In this document: in pieces, positions 37,015-47,148 of the stretch
Layout: each line of letters begins with the position of its first letter
How positions within the stretch are numbered: position 1 is the stretch's first letter
From: Pantoea deleyi
GTDB lineage: Bacteria > Pseudomonadota > Gammaproteobacteria > Enterobacterales > Enterobacteriaceae
Assembly: GCF_022647325.1 (NCBI RefSeq)
Contig: NZ_CP071405.1
Location: forward strand, 806,001 to 870,000
Direction of reading: 5' to 3'
Length of the DNA: 64,000 nt
Notes under the pieces: model-generated
What the model was told of the DNA's origin: nothing
What the model saw: only the letters and a program-made list of their open reading frames with translations
The model's database searches: none
Program-made: the position numbers and the translations under genes

Positions 37015-38163
37015 ATGAAATCACATTGGGTGAAGTATGCACTCACTGGCGCGTTGATAACGCTGCTGGCGGCCTGTAGCTCTAAACCGACCGATCGCGG
37101 TCAGCAATATAAAGATGGCAAACTTGACCAGCCGCTGGCGCTGGTGAATCAGCCCAACGCCAAAGGCGCACCGGTAAATGGCCGGGATTTTGGTGAGCAG
37201 GTGCGCCAGATCCAGTCCGCCTCATCGGCGCTCTATGGTCGTCAGAGTGGCACCTACAGTGCGATTGAGAGCTGGCTGATGGCGGGGGCCGATACCCGGC
37301 AGCTTCGCCAGTATGGCCTGAATGCCTGGCAGATGGAGGGTACGGACAACTACGGTAACGTGCAGTTTACCGGCTACTACACGCCGGTAGTGGAAGCGCG
37401 TTACACCCGTCAGGGCGAATTCCAGTATCCCATCTATCGGATGCCGCCACGCAAACGTGGTGAGAAATTACCGAGCCGCGCCTCTATCTACAGTGGCGGA
37501 CTCGATGACCGCTACGTGATTGCCTACAGCAACTCGCTGATCGATAACTTCATGATGGATGTGCAGGGCAGCGGGTATGTCGATTTTGGCGATGGCCGTC
37601 CGATGACCTTCTTTGGTTACGCCGGTAAAAATGGCTGGGGCTATCACAGCATCGGTAAAGAGCTGATCGACCGCGGCGAAGTGAAGCGTGAAGATATGTC
37701 GATGCAGGCGATCCGTCAGTGGGCGCAGGAGCACTCGCCACAGGAAGTGCGTGCGCTGCTGGAAACCAACCCGTCATTCGTCTTCTTTAAGGCCGAGCCC
37801 TTTACGCCGGTGCGCGGTGCCAGCGCGGTGCCGCTGGTCGCCAAAGCGTCTGTGGCCTCTGACCGCTCCATCATTCCACCGGGTACGGTGCTGCTGGCGG
37901 AAGTGCCACAGCTCAATGAGAAGGGCAAGTTCAACGGCAAATATGAGATGCGCCTGATGGTGGCCCTGGACGTGGGCGGCGCGATTAAAGGACAGCACTT
38001 TGATATTTATCAGGGTATCGGCCCGGATGCCGCCCATCTGGCGGGCTTCTATAATCACTATGGCCGCGTCTGGGTGCTGAAAGCCGCGCCGGGTGCCGGA
38101 CAGCCGCTGTTCTCCAGCCCGCAAAACGGTAATAATGGTTCACTGCTCCTCGGCGCTAACTAA
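37015..38163 (+). CDS. mltA: Membrane-bound lytic murein transglycosylase A
   Basis: Outer-membrane lipoprotein that cleaves the MurNAc-GlcNAc bond with formation of 1,6-anhydroMurNAc. 382 residues, slightly longer than E. coli MltA (365). The lipobox LLAAC has Cys21. Two-domain MltA fold with FTGYYTPVVEARYTRQGEF and the DPBB/3D catalytic region LMVALDVGGAIKGQHFDIYQGIG, which contains the catalytic Asp. The gene is between the tRNA operon and tcdA, as in E. coli. Confidence 0.95.
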   Translation: MKSHWVKYALTGALITLLAACSSKPTDRGQQYKDGKLDQPLALVNQPNAKGAPVNGRDFGEQVRQIQSASSALYGRQSGTYSAIESWLMAGADTRQLRQYGLNAWQMEGTDNYGNVQFTGYYTPVVEARYTRQGEFQYPIYRMPPRKRGEKLPSRASIYSGGLDDRYVIAYSNSLIDNFMMDVQGSGYVDFGDGRPMTFFGYAGKNGWGYHSIGKELIDRGEVKREDMSMQAIRQWAQEHSPQEVRALLETNPSFVFFKAEPFTPVRGASAVPLVAKASVASDRSIIPPGTVLLAEVPQLNEKGKFNGKYEMRLMVALDVGGAIKGQHFDIYQGIGPDAAHLAGFYNHYGRVWVLKAAPGAGQPLFSSPQNGNNGSLLLGAN

Positions 38164-38172
38164 TTTCTTCTC

Positions 38173-38192
38173 TGCGGGCCTGCGGGCCCGCA
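38173..38192 (+). terminator. Hairpin after mltA
   Basis: TGCGGGCC/GGCCCGCA with loop TGCG, 10 bases after the mltA stop, no T-tract. Confidence 0.5.
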
Positions 38193-38211
38193 CGACGTTA
38201 CAGGTTCAACT

Positions 38212-39024
38212 ATGAAAGTGTTAAATGACGCCTGGCATCAGCGCTTTGGCGGCACGGCGCGTCTCTATGGTCAGGCTGCGCTGCAACGGTTTGCTGACGC
38301 CCATTTCTGCGTCATCGGAATCGGCGGCGTCGGCTCCTGGGCGGCGGAGGCGCTGGCGCGCACCGGAATTGGTAAGATCACCCTGATTGATATGGATGAT
38401 GTCTGTATCACCAATACTAACCGTCAGCTGCACGCGCTGCAGGGCAACGTCGGCAAAGCCAAAACGGAGGTGATGGCAGAGCGGTTGCGTGCCATCAACC
38501 CTGACTGTGAGGTGATCTGCATCGATGACTTTATTACGCCAGAGAACACCGCAGACCTGATGGCCGCGGGCTTTGATTATGTGATCGACGCCATCGACAG
38601 CGTGCGGCCTAAAGCGGCGCTGATCGCCTGGTGTCGCCGGAATAAGATCCCGCTGATCACCACCGGTGGCGCGGGTGGCCAGATCGATCCGACGCAGATC
38701 CAGGTCGCAGATCTGGCAAAGACCATTCAGGATCCGCTGGCGGCGAAACTGCGCGAACGGCTCAGGAACCTGGGCGTGGTGAAGAACAGTAAGGGTAAAC
38801 TGGGCATCGACTGCGTCTTCTCCACCGAGGCGCTGGTCTATCCGCAGGCCGATGGCAGCGTCTGTGCCTCACGCAGCACGGCGGAGGGACCGAAGCGGAT
38901 GGATTGCGCATCCGGCTTTGGCGCCGCTACCATGGTGACGGCCACCTTTGGCTTTGTGGCCGTTTCACATGCGCTGAAGAAGTTTCTGGCGCGCGCCGTT
39001 CGTCAGGACGCCGCCAGCGCCTGA
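38212..39024 (+). CDS. tcdA: tRNA threonylcarbamoyladenosine dehydratase (TcdA/CsdL)
   Basis: E1-like ATP-dependent enzyme that cyclises t6A37 to ct6A in tRNAs. 270 residues. The Rossmann nucleotide loop GIGGVG lies at residues 36-41, and [16 protein letters not shown] supplies the acidic and Arg residues of ThiF/MoeB-like adenylation. The CsdA-CsdE cysteine desulfurase pair encoded next door has been linked to this enzyme in E. coli. Its last 22 bases overlap the convergent csdE gene. Confidence 0.95.
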   Translation: MKVLNDAWHQRFGGTARLYGQAALQRFADAHFCVIGIGGVGSWAAEALARTGIGKITLIDMDDVCITNTNRQLHALQGNVGKAKTEVMAERLRAINPDCEVICIDDFITPENTADLMAAGFDYVIDAIDSVRPKAALIAWCRRNKIPLITTGGAGGQIDPTQIQVADLAKTIQDPLAAKLRERLRNLGVVKNSKGKLGIDCVFSTEALVYPQADGSVCASRSTAEGPKRMDCASGFGAATMVTATFGFVAVSHALKKFLARAVRQDAASA

Positions 39025-39458
39025 CGCGCGGCCTGTTCGACTGCGGCGGCCAGCGCCTGCAGGCCGCTGCTGCGCGACGCGCTGAGCTGGGCGCGCAGAC
39101 CCAGTTCATCAAAGAGTTGCAGAGGATCGCTGGCCAGCAGCTGCTGGGGCGTCTGCCCCTCAACCGCGGTCAGCAGCACTGCCAGCAGGCCCCGCACAAT
39201 CCGTCCTTCGCTGTCGCCATAGAAATGCAGCGTACCCGCCGCCTGTCGCTGGCTGCCCAGCCAGACCCGATTCTCACACCCGCTCAGTTCAATCTCTGCG
39301 CGCTTCAGCTCTTCTGGCATCGCGGGCAACTGGCGGCTCAGCTGAATCAGCTGACGATAACGATCTTCCCACTGATGAAAGCGACCGAAGCGCTCCTTCA
39401 GGGTAGCGACAGTGATCTCTGCGCCAAACGGATGTGGCGCTAACGGCAATGAACACAT
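39003..39458 (-). CDS. csdE: Sulfur acceptor protein CsdE
   Basis: SufE-like partner that takes persulfide sulfur from CsdA. 151 residues (E. coli 147). The acceptor cysteine is Cys61 in the motif [28 protein letters not shown] and [18 protein letters not shown] are conserved. It starts 2 bases after the csdA stop (same strand), so they form an operon. Its 3' end overlaps tcdA by 22 bases. Confidence 0.95.
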   Translation of the reverse strand: MCSLPLAPHPFGAEITVATLKERFGRFHQWEDRYRQLIQLSRQLPAMPEELKRAEIELSGCENRVWLGSQRQAAGTLHFYGDSEGRIVRGLLAVLLTAVEGQTPQQLLASDPLQLFDELGLRAQLSASRSSGLQALAAAVEQAARQALAAS

Positions 39459-39460
39459 AA

Positions 39461-40669
39461 TTAAAACTCCAATAACAGCGAGATGGCATGCTTCATGGCG
39501 TGCACCAGCGCTTCAACATCCTGCAGATGATTATAGGGGGCAAAAGAGGCGCGCAGCGTACCGCTGACGCCGAGCGCCGCCATCAGCGGCTGCGCACAGT
39601 GCTGACCGGCGCGCAGAGCGATGCCCTGTTCCGCCAGCAGCGTCACCAGATCGCTGTGATGCAGGCCCTCAAACTCAAACGCCAGCAGGCTGGCGTTTCC
39701 ACAGCGGAAACTGCGAAAGCCGGGCAGTGCCGCCAGCTGTTCCTCTGCCTGGGTGGCGAGCTGCTGACTCCAGCGCTCCGCCTGCGGCAGATCATACTGC
39801 GACAGCCAGCTCAGCGCGGCACTCAACCCCACGACGCCCGCCACATTTGGCGTGCCCGCCTCAAAACGCCAGGGCACCGGCTGCGGGGTAAAGTCACTGA
39901 AATCGACCTGGGTCAGCATTTTGCCGCCGCCCTGCCACGGCACCATCGCCTCCAGCAGCTCCGCCTTGCCATACAGCGCGCCAATCCCCATCGGCCCGTA
40001 AATCTTATGGGCGGAAAAGGCGTAAAAGTCGATGTCGAGCGCCTGGAGATCCGGCGGGCAGTGCACCACGCCCTGCGCGCCGTCGACCATGACCTTCGCT
40101 CCTACGCCATGGGCCAGCGCTATCGCCTGGCCAAGATCGGGACAGCCGCCGGTAACGTTCGACATCTGACTCACGGCCAGCAGGCGCGTCCTGCTGTTAA
40201 GCAGGGCAGGTAACTGGCTGATATCCGGCAGGCGATCCGGACCTAACGGCCATTTCACGACGCGGGCACCGCAGGCTCTGGCGGCCATCAGCCACGGAAC
40301 CAGATTGGCGTGATGCTCCGCTTCGCTGACCACGATCTCATCACCCGGCTGCAGGCGTGGGCGCAGCCAGCTGTTAGCTACCAGATTTATCGCTTCGGTG
40401 GTGCCGCGCGTCCAGACAATTTCACGGTCGTCAGCGGCATTAAGCCAGCGGGCCACCTGGCGGCGCGCCTGCTCATAGCGCTGCGTCAGGGCCTGAGCGG
40501 CAGCAAACTGGCTGCGATGCACCGTACCGGCACTGAGGCTGTAAAACTGCTGCGTACTTTCAATGACGGCGTGGGGTTTCAGCGTGGTTGCGGCGCTGTC
40601 GAGATAAACCCCGGCGTCCGTGAGCGCGGGAAACTGCTGGCGAAAAGTGATGGGATTAAATGCGGTCAT
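39461..40669 (-). CDS. csdA: Cysteine desulfurase CsdA
   Basis: PLP-dependent SufS-type desulfurase (also acts on cysteine sulfinate and selenocysteine) that loads CsdE. 402 residues (E. coli 401). The PLP lysine is Lys222 in [14 protein letters not shown], and the persulfide cysteine is Cys358 in [12 protein letters not shown]; both match E. coli numbering. [11 protein letters not shown] and VDGAQG bind cofactor. First gene of csdA-csdE, transcribed away from ygdI. Confidence 0.96.
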   Translation of the reverse strand: MTAFNPITFRQQFPALTDAGVYLDSAATTLKPHAVIESTQQFYSLSAGTVHRSQFAAAQALTQRYEQARRQVARWLNAADDREIVWTRGTTEAINLVANSWLRPRLQPGDEIVVSEAEHHANLVPWLMAARACGARVVKWPLGPDRLPDISQLPALLNSRTRLLAVSQMSNVTGGCPDLGQAIALAHGVGAKVMVDGAQGVVHCPPDLQALDIDFYAFSAHKIYGPMGIGALYGKAELLEAMVPWQGGGKMLTQVDFSDFTPQPVPWRFEAGTPNVAGVVGLSAALSWLSQYDLPQAERWSQQLATQAEEQLAALPGFRSFRCGNASLLAFEFEGLHHSDLVTLLAEQGIALRAGQHCAQPLMAALGVSGTLRASFAPYNHLQDVEALVHAMKHAISLLLEF

Positions 40670-40879
40670 GCCGGGTCCATGATGAGAATAATTAGGACCA
40701 AACTGAAAGAATGGTCTGCGTCTGGCAAAGCTGAAAAAGCGCGTTATGCTGAATATTGCAAGGTTTGAACCAGACCCGCATAACGACGGAACGTTTCGTA
40801 GTCGATCTCACTTTTTCGGCTGCCTCTGATTAGCGTAACGCGGGCGGTTTAATGCAATCAATCTACAAGGAGATAGCAG

Positions 40880-41104
40880 ATGAATAAACTTACCGCAGTA
40901 CTGGCCGTGTGTACCCTGGCTTTCACCCTGAGCGCCTGTTCAAGCAACTACGTTATGCATACCAATGATGGCCGTACTATTGTGGCTGCCGGCAAGCCGA
41001 AGGTCGATACCGACACCGGTATGATCAGCTATAAAGATGCGAATGGCAACGAGCAGCAGATCAACCGCTCCGACGTCAAAGAGATGGTTGAATCAGGCCA
41101 GTAA
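40880..41104 (+). CDS. ygdI: Small DUF903 lipoprotein YgdI
   Basis: 74-residue lipoprotein of unknown function with lipobox LSAC (Cys20), then SSNYVMHTNDGRTIVAAGKP and QQINRSDVKEM. It is paralogous to ygdR at 12562 in this window: both share NYVM/DYVM, the DGR-I turn, GKP and the IN..DV end. AAGGAG precedes the ATG at good distance. The gcvB sRNA terminator on the other strand begins only 5 bases after its stop, and that hairpin could also end ygdI transcripts. Confidence 0.94.
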   Translation: MNKLTAVLAVCTLAFTLSACSSNYVMHTNDGRTIVAAGKPKVDTDTGMISYKDANGNEQQINRSDVKEMVESGQ

Positions 41105-41108
41105 GAGC

Positions 41109-41137
41109 AAAAAAAAAGCACCGCAATTTGCGGTGCT
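41109..41137 (-). terminator. gcvB intrinsic terminator
   Basis: Stem AGCACCGC/GCGGTGCT (41117-41137) with a 5-base loop, then nine T on the minus strand. In the plus direction it follows ygdI and is trailed by ATTTAAA. Confidence 0.93.
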
Positions 41138-41308
41138 ATTTAAAATCACTATGGACAGACAGGGTAAATCTACAGGAATTAAGAGTTCGATCCGCAATCG
41201 TCGGATCAAAAATTGCAAACACAACATCACGACCACAAGCCAAAAGTTTTCAGAAAATCTGCGAACTCACTCACAAATCTAAAAACTTTTCGTTCCGGCT
41301 CTGGAAGT
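41109..41308 (-). ncRNA. gcvB: GcvB small regulatory RNA
   Basis: Hfq-dependent sRNA of about 200 nt that represses many amino-acid and peptide transporter mRNAs. On the minus strand it begins ACTTCCAGAGCCGGAACG, very close to the E. coli 5' end. It has the G/U-rich R1 seed region (GTCGTGATGTTGTGTTTGC), the conserved CCCTGTCTGTCCATAGTGAT block, and ends in a canonical terminator. The internal stem-loop GATCCG/CGGATC (41189-41207) differs in sequence from E. coli. It is divergent from gcvA, as in E. coli. Confidence 0.95.
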
Positions 41309-41314
41309 GCGGCA

Positions 41315-41343
41315 ACTATAGGTATTTGCTGGTGGTTCCTCAA
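41315..41343 (-). promoter_or_regulatory. gcvB promoter
   Basis: On the minus strand -35 TTGAGG (41338-41343), 17-base spacer, -10 TATAGT (41315-41320), start point A at 41308 seven bases on. A TATAAT at 41353-41358 on the plus strand may be the gcvA -10, so the divergent promoters interleave. An ATTA/TAAT dyad near 41366-41380 (with CTAAT, as in GcvA sites) is a candidate GcvA box. Confidence 0.82.
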
Positions 41344-41436
41344 CGGACAAATTATAATGCCTCGGATTAAAAATTCTAATACGTAAACGCTTTGTATAAG
41401 CCCGCGTATTTTTCGCCGCGCCGGATACGGAAAACC

Positions 41437-42354
41437 ATGTCGAAACGCCTTCCTCCCCTCAACGCACTGCGTGTTTTTGACGCAGCCGCACGCCATTTAA
41501 GCTTTACCAAAGCCGCTGAAGAGCTGTTTGTCACCCAGGCTGCTGTAAGCCATCAGATAAAATCTCTGGAAGATTTTCTGGGGTTAAAGCTGTTTCGCCG
41601 GAGGAATCGTTCGCTGTTACTGACCGAGGAAGGACAAAGCTACTATCTCGATATCAAAGAGATTTTCTCTGCCATCAATGAAGCGACCCGCAAACTGCAG
41701 GCGCGCAGTGCCAAGGGGGCCCTGACCGTCAGTCTGCTGCCGAGTTTTGCTATTCAGTGGCTGGTTCCACGTCTCTCCAGCTTTAATATGGCTTATCCGG
41801 GGATCGACGTACGCATCCAGGCCGTGGACCGCGACGAAGAGAAACTGGCCGACGATGTCGATGTGGCAATTTTCTATGGGCGCGGTAACTGGCCAGGGCT
41901 GCGGGTCGAAAAACTCTATGCCGAATATCTGCTGCCGGTCTGCTCGCCATCGCTGATGACCGGCGACAATCCGCTGAAAACGCCGATGGATCTGTCGCGC
42001 TTTACCCTGCTGCACGACGCCTCGCGCCGCGACTGGCAATCCTATATCCGTCAGCTGGGGCTGCAGCATATTAATGTGCAGCAGGGACCGATCTTCAGCC
42101 ACAGCGCGATGGTGCTGCAGGCAGCCATTCATGGACAGGGGGTCGCGCTGGCGAACAATGTGATGGCGCAGAGTGAGATTGAGGCCGGACGCTTGATCTG
42201 CCCATTTAACGATGTGCTGGTCAGTAAAAATGCTTTTTATCTGGTTTGTCATGACAGTCAGGCAGAACTGGGTAAAATAGCCGCCTTCCGACAGTGGATC
42301 CTGGCAAAAGCCGCAACAGAACAAGAAAAATTCCGCTTTCGGTACCAACAATAA
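41437..42354 (+). CDS. gcvA: Glycine cleavage system transcriptional regulator GcvA
   Basis: LysR-family regulator that activates gcvTHP with glycine, represses it with GcvR, and activates gcvB. From ATG 41437 it has 305 residues (E. coli 305). The N-terminal wHTH is SFTKAAEELFVTQAAVSHQIKSLE. The effector domain is nearly identical to E. coli over long stretches such as ADDVDVAIFYGRGNWPGLRVEK. A 15-codon upstream extension (from 41392) reads through the promoter and is not used. Confidence 0.96.
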   Translation: MSKRLPPLNALRVFDAAARHLSFTKAAEELFVTQAAVSHQIKSLEDFLGLKLFRRRNRSLLLTEEGQSYYLDIKEIFSAINEATRKLQARSAKGALTVSLLPSFAIQWLVPRLSSFNMAYPGIDVRIQAVDRDEEKLADDVDVAIFYGRGNWPGLRVEKLYAEYLLPVCSPSLMTGDNPLKTPMDLSRFTLLHDASRRDWQSYIRQLGLQHINVQQGPIFSHSAMVLQAAIHGQGVALANNVMAQSEIEAGRLICPFNDVLVSKNAFYLVCHDSQAELGKIAAFRQWILAKAATEQEKFRFRYQQ

Positions 42355-42404
42355 CATCCTGATTTAATTGGATTAAGATGCAAAATCATCCTGAGGATTG
42401 GTGA

Positions 42405-42800
42405 ATGTCCAGTCGTGCCATGTTTATTTTTGCCGCGATCAGCGGGTTTCTGCTGGTGGCGTTTGGCGCCTTTGGTGCCCACGTGCTGAGCCGGTCGCTT
42501 GGCGCAGCTGAAATGGCCTGGATCCATACCGGGCTGGAATATCAGGCTTATCACACCTTAGCGGTGATGGGGCTGGGGGCCGCGATGTTACGTCGCGCCA
42601 ATATCTGGTTTTACTGGAGCAGTGCGCTGATGGCGCTCGGCACCGTGTTGTTCAGTGGCAGCCTCTATTGTCTGGCGCTGTCACATCTGAAGTTTTGGGT
42701 TTTTATCACGCCAGTGGGCGGAGTCTGTTTCCTCGCCGGTTGGGTATTGATGTTGATTGGCGCGCTGCGTCTTAAACGAAAGGCAGAACGCCATGAATAA
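42405..42800 (+). CDS. ygdD: Inner membrane protein YgdD (DUF423)
   Basis: A 131-residue membrane protein with four predicted TM helices, of unknown function. [20 protein letters not shown] and [12 protein letters not shown] match E. coli YgdD, and the last residues are basic (LKRKAERHE). It overlaps the rlmM start by 8 bases, indicating co-translation with the 23S rRNA methyltransferase, as in E. coli. Confidence 0.92.
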   Translation: MSSRAMFIFAAISGFLLVAFGAFGAHVLSRSLGAAEMAWIHTGLEYQAYHTLAVMGLGAAMLRRANIWFYWSSALMALGTVLFSGSLYCLALSHLKFWVFITPVGGVCFLAGWVLMLIGALRLKRKAERHE

Positions 42801-43893
42801 AGTTTTACTCTATTGTCGTCCCGGTTTTGAAAAAGAGTGTGCAGCTGAGATCAGCGCCAGAGCCGCTGAACGCGAGATCTACGGTTTTCCGCGGGTCAAA
42901 GATGACGCCGGTTATGTGTTGTTTGAGTGCTACCAGTTCGAAGATGCCGAGCGCCTGGCGCGTGAGCTGCCGTTTGATGAGCTGATTTTTGCCCGGCAGA
43001 TGCTGGTTGTCGGCGAACTGCTGCGTGATCTGCCGCAGGAGGATCGCATCACCCCGATCGTCGGCATGCTGACCGGCGTGGTGGAAAAGGGGGGCGAACT
43101 GCGTGTTGAGGTGCCGGACACCAACGAAGCCAAAGAGCTGACGAAATTCTGTCGTAAGTTCACCGTTCCGCTGCGCGCCGCCCTGCGTGAAAGTAAGATC
43201 CTGCTCAATTATGAGAGCCCGAAACGCCCGGTGGTGCATGTGTTCTTCATTGCGCCAGGCACCTGTTACGTCGGCTACTCCTTCCGCGAAAACAGCTCAC
43301 CGCTGTATATGGGGATCCCACGGCTTAAGTTCCCCGCCGATGCGCCAAGCCGCTCCACGCTGAAGCTGGAAGAGGCGTTTCACGTCTTTATCCCGGAAGA
43401 TGAGTGGGATGAGCGTTTAGCCAGCGGCATGTATGCGGTGGATCTCGGTGCCTGTCCGGGCGGCTGGACCTATCAGCTGGTTCAGCGCAGCATGATGGTC
43501 TATGCGGTGGACAACGGGCCGATGGCGCCGAGTCTGATGGATACCGGCCAGGTGATGCACGAAAAGGCCGATGGCTTTAAATACCGGCCGCCCCGCAACA
43601 ACATCAGCTGGCTGGTGTGTGACATGGTTGAGAAGCCGGTGCGCGTGGCTAACCTGATGACCGACTGGCTGGTTAACGGCTGGTGCCGCGAAGCGATCTT
43701 CAACCTGAAGCTGCCGATGAAGAAGCGTTACGAAGAGGTGACGCAGAATCTGGCGATGATGCAGGAACGCTTTGATAATGAGGGCATCAATGTGCAGATC
43801 CGCGCCCGCCAGCTCTATCACGATCGCGAAGAGGTAACGGTGCACGTACGCCGGATCTGGGCCGCTATCGGTGGCCGTCGCGACGAACGTTAA
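42793..43893 (+). CDS. rlmM: 23S rRNA 2'-O-ribose methyltransferase RlmM
   Basis: SAM-dependent enzyme that methylates the 2'-OH of C2498 in 23S rRNA. From ATG 42793 it has 366 residues (E. coli 366). An N-terminal THUMP-like domain is followed by a Rossmann RFM domain with the SAM motif [13 protein letters not shown] (near residue 217) and the catalytic K-D-K-E-type residues expected of the family ([13 protein letters not shown]). A longer frame from 42757 is inside ygdD and is rejected. Confidence 0.96.
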   Translation: MNKVLLYCRPGFEKECAAEISARAAEREIYGFPRVKDDAGYVLFECYQFEDAERLARELPFDELIFARQMLVVGELLRDLPQEDRITPIVGMLTGVVEKGGELRVEVPDTNEAKELTKFCRKFTVPLRAALRESKILLNYESPKRPVVHVFFIAPGTCYVGYSFRENSSPLYMGIPRLKFPADAPSRSTLKLEEAFHVFIPEDEWDERLASGMYAVDLGACPGGWTYQLVQRSMMVYAVDNGPMAPSLMDTGQVMHEKADGFKYRPPRNNISWLVCDMVEKPVRVANLMTDWLVNGWCREAIFNLKLPMKKRYEEVTQNLAMMQERFDNEGINVQIRARQLYHDREEVTVHVRRIWAAIGGRRDER

Positions 43894-43899
43894 TCGCCG

Positions 43900-43923
43900 G
43901 GCTGAGTGCAGCCGCACTCAGCC
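43900..43923. terminator. Bidirectional hairpin between convergent rlmM and xni
   Basis: A perfect 10-bp stem GGCTGAGTGC/GCACTCAGCC with an AGCC tetraloop. It includes the xni stop codon (43918-43920) in its right arm. No T-tract on the plus strand. Confidence 0.6.
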
Positions 43924-44673
43924 GCTATAACGCAGCGTATTCAGGTTTCCCTGTAACACCAGATCCCGCTTCAGCGTCGCGACCTCGCGGCTGATCCCGG
44001 CTATGCGCTGGCCTTCCGCAATCTTTTCCCGCCACTTTGCGGGCACCTGCTCCAGGTGCTGATAGATCCCTTCAAGCGTGTGAAATTCTGCCAGCAGCTG
44101 TTTCGCGCTTTTCGGGCCAATGCCGGCGATACCGGGGATCTTACTGCTGTTGATCCCGCAGAGTCCCCAGTAGTCGGGAAGTCGCTCCGGAGCCACGCCA
44201 AATTCCGCTTCAATAAAGGGCAGGTCGAGCCACCGTTTCTGAAAATAGTCGCGGATGCGGATGTCGGGTGCCAGCAACTGACAGTACCCTTTATCTGTGG
44301 AGACAATGGTGGCCTGATGTCCGGCCTGGGCCATTTTCACCGCCAGCGTGGCCGCGAGGTCATCCGCCTCATCATCGCCAGCGATCCAGCAGCTGACGCC
44401 CGCCATGCGAAAGGCCGCCTGCAACGCCGGAATTTCCGCCTGCAGGTCATCGGGCATAGGGGGGCGGCCGCTTTTGTAATCGGGCAGCAGCTGGTGACGC
44501 CAGCCCTGATGACGCGCTTCGCCATCAAACACGGCGACCGCGTGCGTGGGTCGGGTGTGACCCAGCACCTGACGCAGCGCGGCCACGCAGCCGTCCACGC
44601 AGGGCGAACCCTGCACCGCGTGCAGACGGCGAATCAGATTGAGGGCATCGATAATAACAAGATGAAAAGCCAT
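43918..44673 (-). CDS. xni: Flap endonuclease Xni (ExoIX)
   Basis: Homologue of the 5'-3' exonuclease domain of DNA polymerase I; Mg-dependent flap nuclease with a reduced acidic cluster in E. coli. 251 residues, same as E. coli. [52 protein letters not shown] and the helix-3-turn-helix [14 protein letters not shown] are all visible. Start ATG 44673 has a poor ribosome site, and a 7-bp hairpin lies just upstream. It follows ppnN on the minus strand. Confidence 0.94.
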   Translation of the reverse strand: MAFHLVIIDALNLIRRLHAVQGSPCVDGCVAALRQVLGHTRPTHAVAVFDGEARHQGWRHQLLPDYKSGRPPMPDDLQAEIPALQAAFRMAGVSCWIAGDDEADDLAATLAVKMAQAGHQATIVSTDKGYCQLLAPDIRIRDYFQKRWLDLPFIEAEFGVAPERLPDYWGLCGINSSKIPGIAGIGPKSAKQLLAEFHTLEGIYQHLEQVPAKWREKIAEGQRIAGISREVATLKRDLVLQGNLNTLRYSG

Positions 44674-44682
44674 GAGCGTAAG

Positions 44683-44700
44683 GGCAGCCCGCAGGCTGCC
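44683..44700 (-). terminator. Hairpin between ppnN and xni
   Basis: GGCAGCC/GGCTGCC with loop CGCA, 7 bases after the ppnN stop and 9 bases before the xni start. No T-tract. Its position could also limit ribosome access to xni. Confidence 0.5.
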
Positions 44701-44707
44701 TCCTGGT

Positions 44708-46072
44708 TTATTTGATAATTTCGTAGCAGGGGATATAGGCGGAGCCGGGCAGTTTCATACGTTGCTGTGCCACAAATCCCTGCAGCAGTTCATCCATCCG
44801 ATGCATGATGTCGGGATCGCCATGCAGCCTGTAGCGGCCCTTCTCACGGATCTCGCGGATCCCCATCTCTTTGACGTTACCGGCGACGATGCCTGAGAAG
44901 GCGCGACGCAGGTCGGCAGCCAGTTTTTCAGGTGCCTGATTGGTATAGAGATTGAGGTTAGCCATATTCTCGTGGGTCGGCAGGAACGGCACCTGCAGAT
45001 CGGGTTCAATGCGAATCGACCAGTTAAAGCTATACGCATCGCCGGTTTCGCGACGGTTCTCTTTAACCTGGGGCATCGCTTTCTTCATCAGACGCGCCAC
45101 TTCTGCTGCATCGTTGATGATGATCTGATAATGCTTACGCGCCTGTTTGCCCAGCGTGTTGACGATGAAATCATCCAGCACGCGGAAGTAGTCGGCACTC
45201 TCCTCGGGGCCGGTCAGAATCAGCGGCAGCAGCTGGTCGTTGTTCTGCGGATTCATCAGGATGCCCAGCAGATAGAGCAGCTCCTCTGCGGTGCCGACGC
45301 CGCCCGGGAAAATGATGATGCCATGCGCGATGCGCACGAACGCTTCCAGACGTTTTTCGATGTCCGGCATGATGATCAGCTCGTTCACCAGCGGGTTCGG
45401 CGGTTCTGCCGCAATGATTGAGGGTTCGGTCAGGCCGATAAAGCGGCTGTCACGGTAGCGCTGCTGCGCATGGCCGACCGCGGCGCCTTTCATCGGCGCT
45501 TCCATTACACCCGGCCCGCAGCCGGTACAGATGTTCAGCTCGCGCAATCCGAGCTGCGTTCCGACGTTGCGGCAGTACTGATACTCAACGGCGTTGATGG
45601 AGTGACCGCCCCAGCAGACCACCGTATTGGGATCTTCACCGATATGCAGGGCCCGCGCATTGCGCAGAATGGAAAACACGGTGTTGGTGATCGTAACGGA
45701 ATCGTTCTCTTCGGCTGCGGTAAGCCGCCCCGGCGAGTTGAGCTGTCCGCTGACAAACAGGATGTCACGCAGCACGGCAAACAGGTTCGCCTGCAGCGAG
45801 CGGATAATGCGGCCATCCACAAACGCCTCTTCCGGCGGATTGATCAGCTCCAGTTTCACGCCGCGCTCCTGGCGCAGCACATTGATGTCGAAATTTTCAA
45901 AGCGGGAGAGCAGTTCGTGGCTGCTGTCGGTCTGGCTGCCGGAGTTAAGCACGGCCAGAGAGCAATTGCGAAACAGCTGGTAGAGGTCGCTGCTGGCTGT
46001 GCGCTTGAGCATATCGACTTCCAGCTGCGAGAGCAGATCCATTGAGCCAAGAGGGCTGATGTGGGTAATCAA
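44708..46072 (-). CDS. ppnN: Pyrimidine/purine nucleotide 5'-monophosphate nucleosidase PpnN (YgdH)
   Basis: Splits nucleoside 5'-monophosphates into base and ribose 5-phosphate; allosterically activated by (p)ppGpp in E. coli. From TTG 46072 it has 454 residues, exactly the E. coli length, and begins [19 protein letters not shown] lies 5 bases before the TTG. The LOG/Lonely-guy-type motif [15 protein letters not shown] and [20 protein letters not shown] mark the nucleotide-binding core. A frame extending to 46144 lacks a ribosome site. Its ppGpp control links it to relA at the end of the window. Confidence 0.95.
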   Translation of the reverse strand: MITHISPLGSMDLLSQLEVDMLKRTASSDLYQLFRNCSLAVLNSGSQTDSSHELLSRFENFDINVLRQERGVKLELINPPEEAFVDGRIIRSLQANLFAVLRDILFVSGQLNSPGRLTAAEENDSVTITNTVFSILRNARALHIGEDPNTVVCWGGHSINAVEYQYCRNVGTQLGLRELNICTGCGPGVMEAPMKGAAVGHAQQRYRDSRFIGLTEPSIIAAEPPNPLVNELIIMPDIEKRLEAFVRIAHGIIIFPGGVGTAEELLYLLGILMNPQNNDQLLPLILTGPEESADYFRVLDDFIVNTLGKQARKHYQIIINDAAEVARLMKKAMPQVKENRRETGDAYSFNWSIRIEPDLQVPFLPTHENMANLNLYTNQAPEKLAADLRRAFSGIVAGNVKEMGIREIREKGRYRLHGDPDIMHRMDELLQGFVAQQRMKLPGSAYIPCYEIIK

Positions 46073-46240
46073 ATGAGCTCCTTTACACCCGCCTGGGTGC
46101 GTGTTGGCACTGCAACGGCAGTGACGAAAATCCCGGGGCGGCATCCATACGTTGCCGCCATCACCAGAGTAGCCTTGTCAGCCTGCACAGCTCAAGCGGA
46201 ACTGCGCGCGCAGCCTGCAGCCTGCGAGAAATCTCGCAAA

Positions 46241-47086
46241 CTACTGACGAACCAGCCGTGAAAAACCGGGCGTGAAGGGCACATTGGTGCGCCACGGGTT
46301 GATGTCCAGCCCGCCACGGCGCGTGTAGCGCGCATACACCGTCAGGGTGTCCGGATGACAGAAACGCATCACATCATTAAAGATGCGCTCGACGCACTGC
46401 TCATGAAACTCGTTGTGCTGGCGGAATGAGATCAGATAGCGCAGCAGAGCCTCACGATCGATGCGCGGGCCTGAGTAACGGATCATCACCGAACCCCAGT
46501 CGGGCTGGTTCGTGATCAGGCAGTTTGACTTGAGCAGATGGCTGACCAGGGTCTCTTCGACGCGTTCGCTGCCTGCGGCATCGGCCAGATAGTCAGCATT
46601 GAAGCGATAATCCTCGATGGTGATATCCTGCTCATCAATACAGCAGCCCTCAAAGTGCCCGATTGGCTGACCTTCCACTTCACTGAGCCGGAACAGCGCA
46701 ACCCGGACTTCACCTTCTGCGCAGGCGCTCAGGTCGCGCTCCAGCGTCTGACGCACCTCGCCCCAGTCGGCAAAGCGGGTCTGGTTGAAGCTGTTCAGGT
46801 AGAGTTTGAAACTCTTGGACTCGATAAGGTTGCGGCTCTGCGCATCCAGCACCACTTCACCCACGGCGACCTGCGGCAGGCCCTTGCTGTTCAGCCATGA
46901 CAGCTCATACAGGGTCCAGATATCGCCGCCGGTAAAGGGCAGGCTGTCGGGAAACAGGCCAAGGGGTTCACGGTTCAGGCTGCGCGGCACGGCCTGCAGT
47001 AAGCCATTATCATAGCGATCGTGATAGGCTGTGGGTTTGCCCAGCGTCAGGTTGCTGAGTGCCTGATCCTGTTCGTGAGTAGTCAT
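46241..47086 (-). CDS. queF: NADPH-dependent 7-cyano-7-deazaguanine reductase QueF
   Basis: Tunnel-fold nitrile reductase that makes preQ1 from preQ0 in queuosine synthesis. From ATG 47086 it has 281 residues (E. coli 282), the long two-domain (YqcD/unimodular-duplicate) type. The thioimide nucleophile is Cys189 in [13 protein letters not shown], with Asp196 behind it. [17 protein letters not shown] and FHEQCVERI bind substrate. The frame from 47101 adds five unlikely residues. A 6-bp stem (TGCGAG/CTCGCA, 46223-46238) stands just after the stop. Divergent from syd. Confidence 0.95.
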   Translation of the reverse strand: MTTHEQDQALSNLTLGKPTAYHDRYDNGLLQAVPRSLNREPLGLFPDSLPFTGGDIWTLYELSWLNSKGLPQVAVGEVVLDAQSRNLIESKSFKLYLNSFNQTRFADWGEVRQTLERDLSACAEGEVRVALFRLSEVEGQPIGHFEGCCIDEQDITIEDYRFNADYLADAAGSERVEETLVSHLLKSNCLITNQPDWGSVMIRYSGPRIDREALLRYLISFRQHNEFHEQCVERIFNDVMRFCHPDTLTVYARYTRRGGLDINPWRTNVPFTPGFSRLVRQ

Positions 47087-47148
47087 TGCGGTTACCACCA
47101 AAATTAATCAAAGTGGCTAAGTGTAACCCATCAGAAGTGAGAATATGA

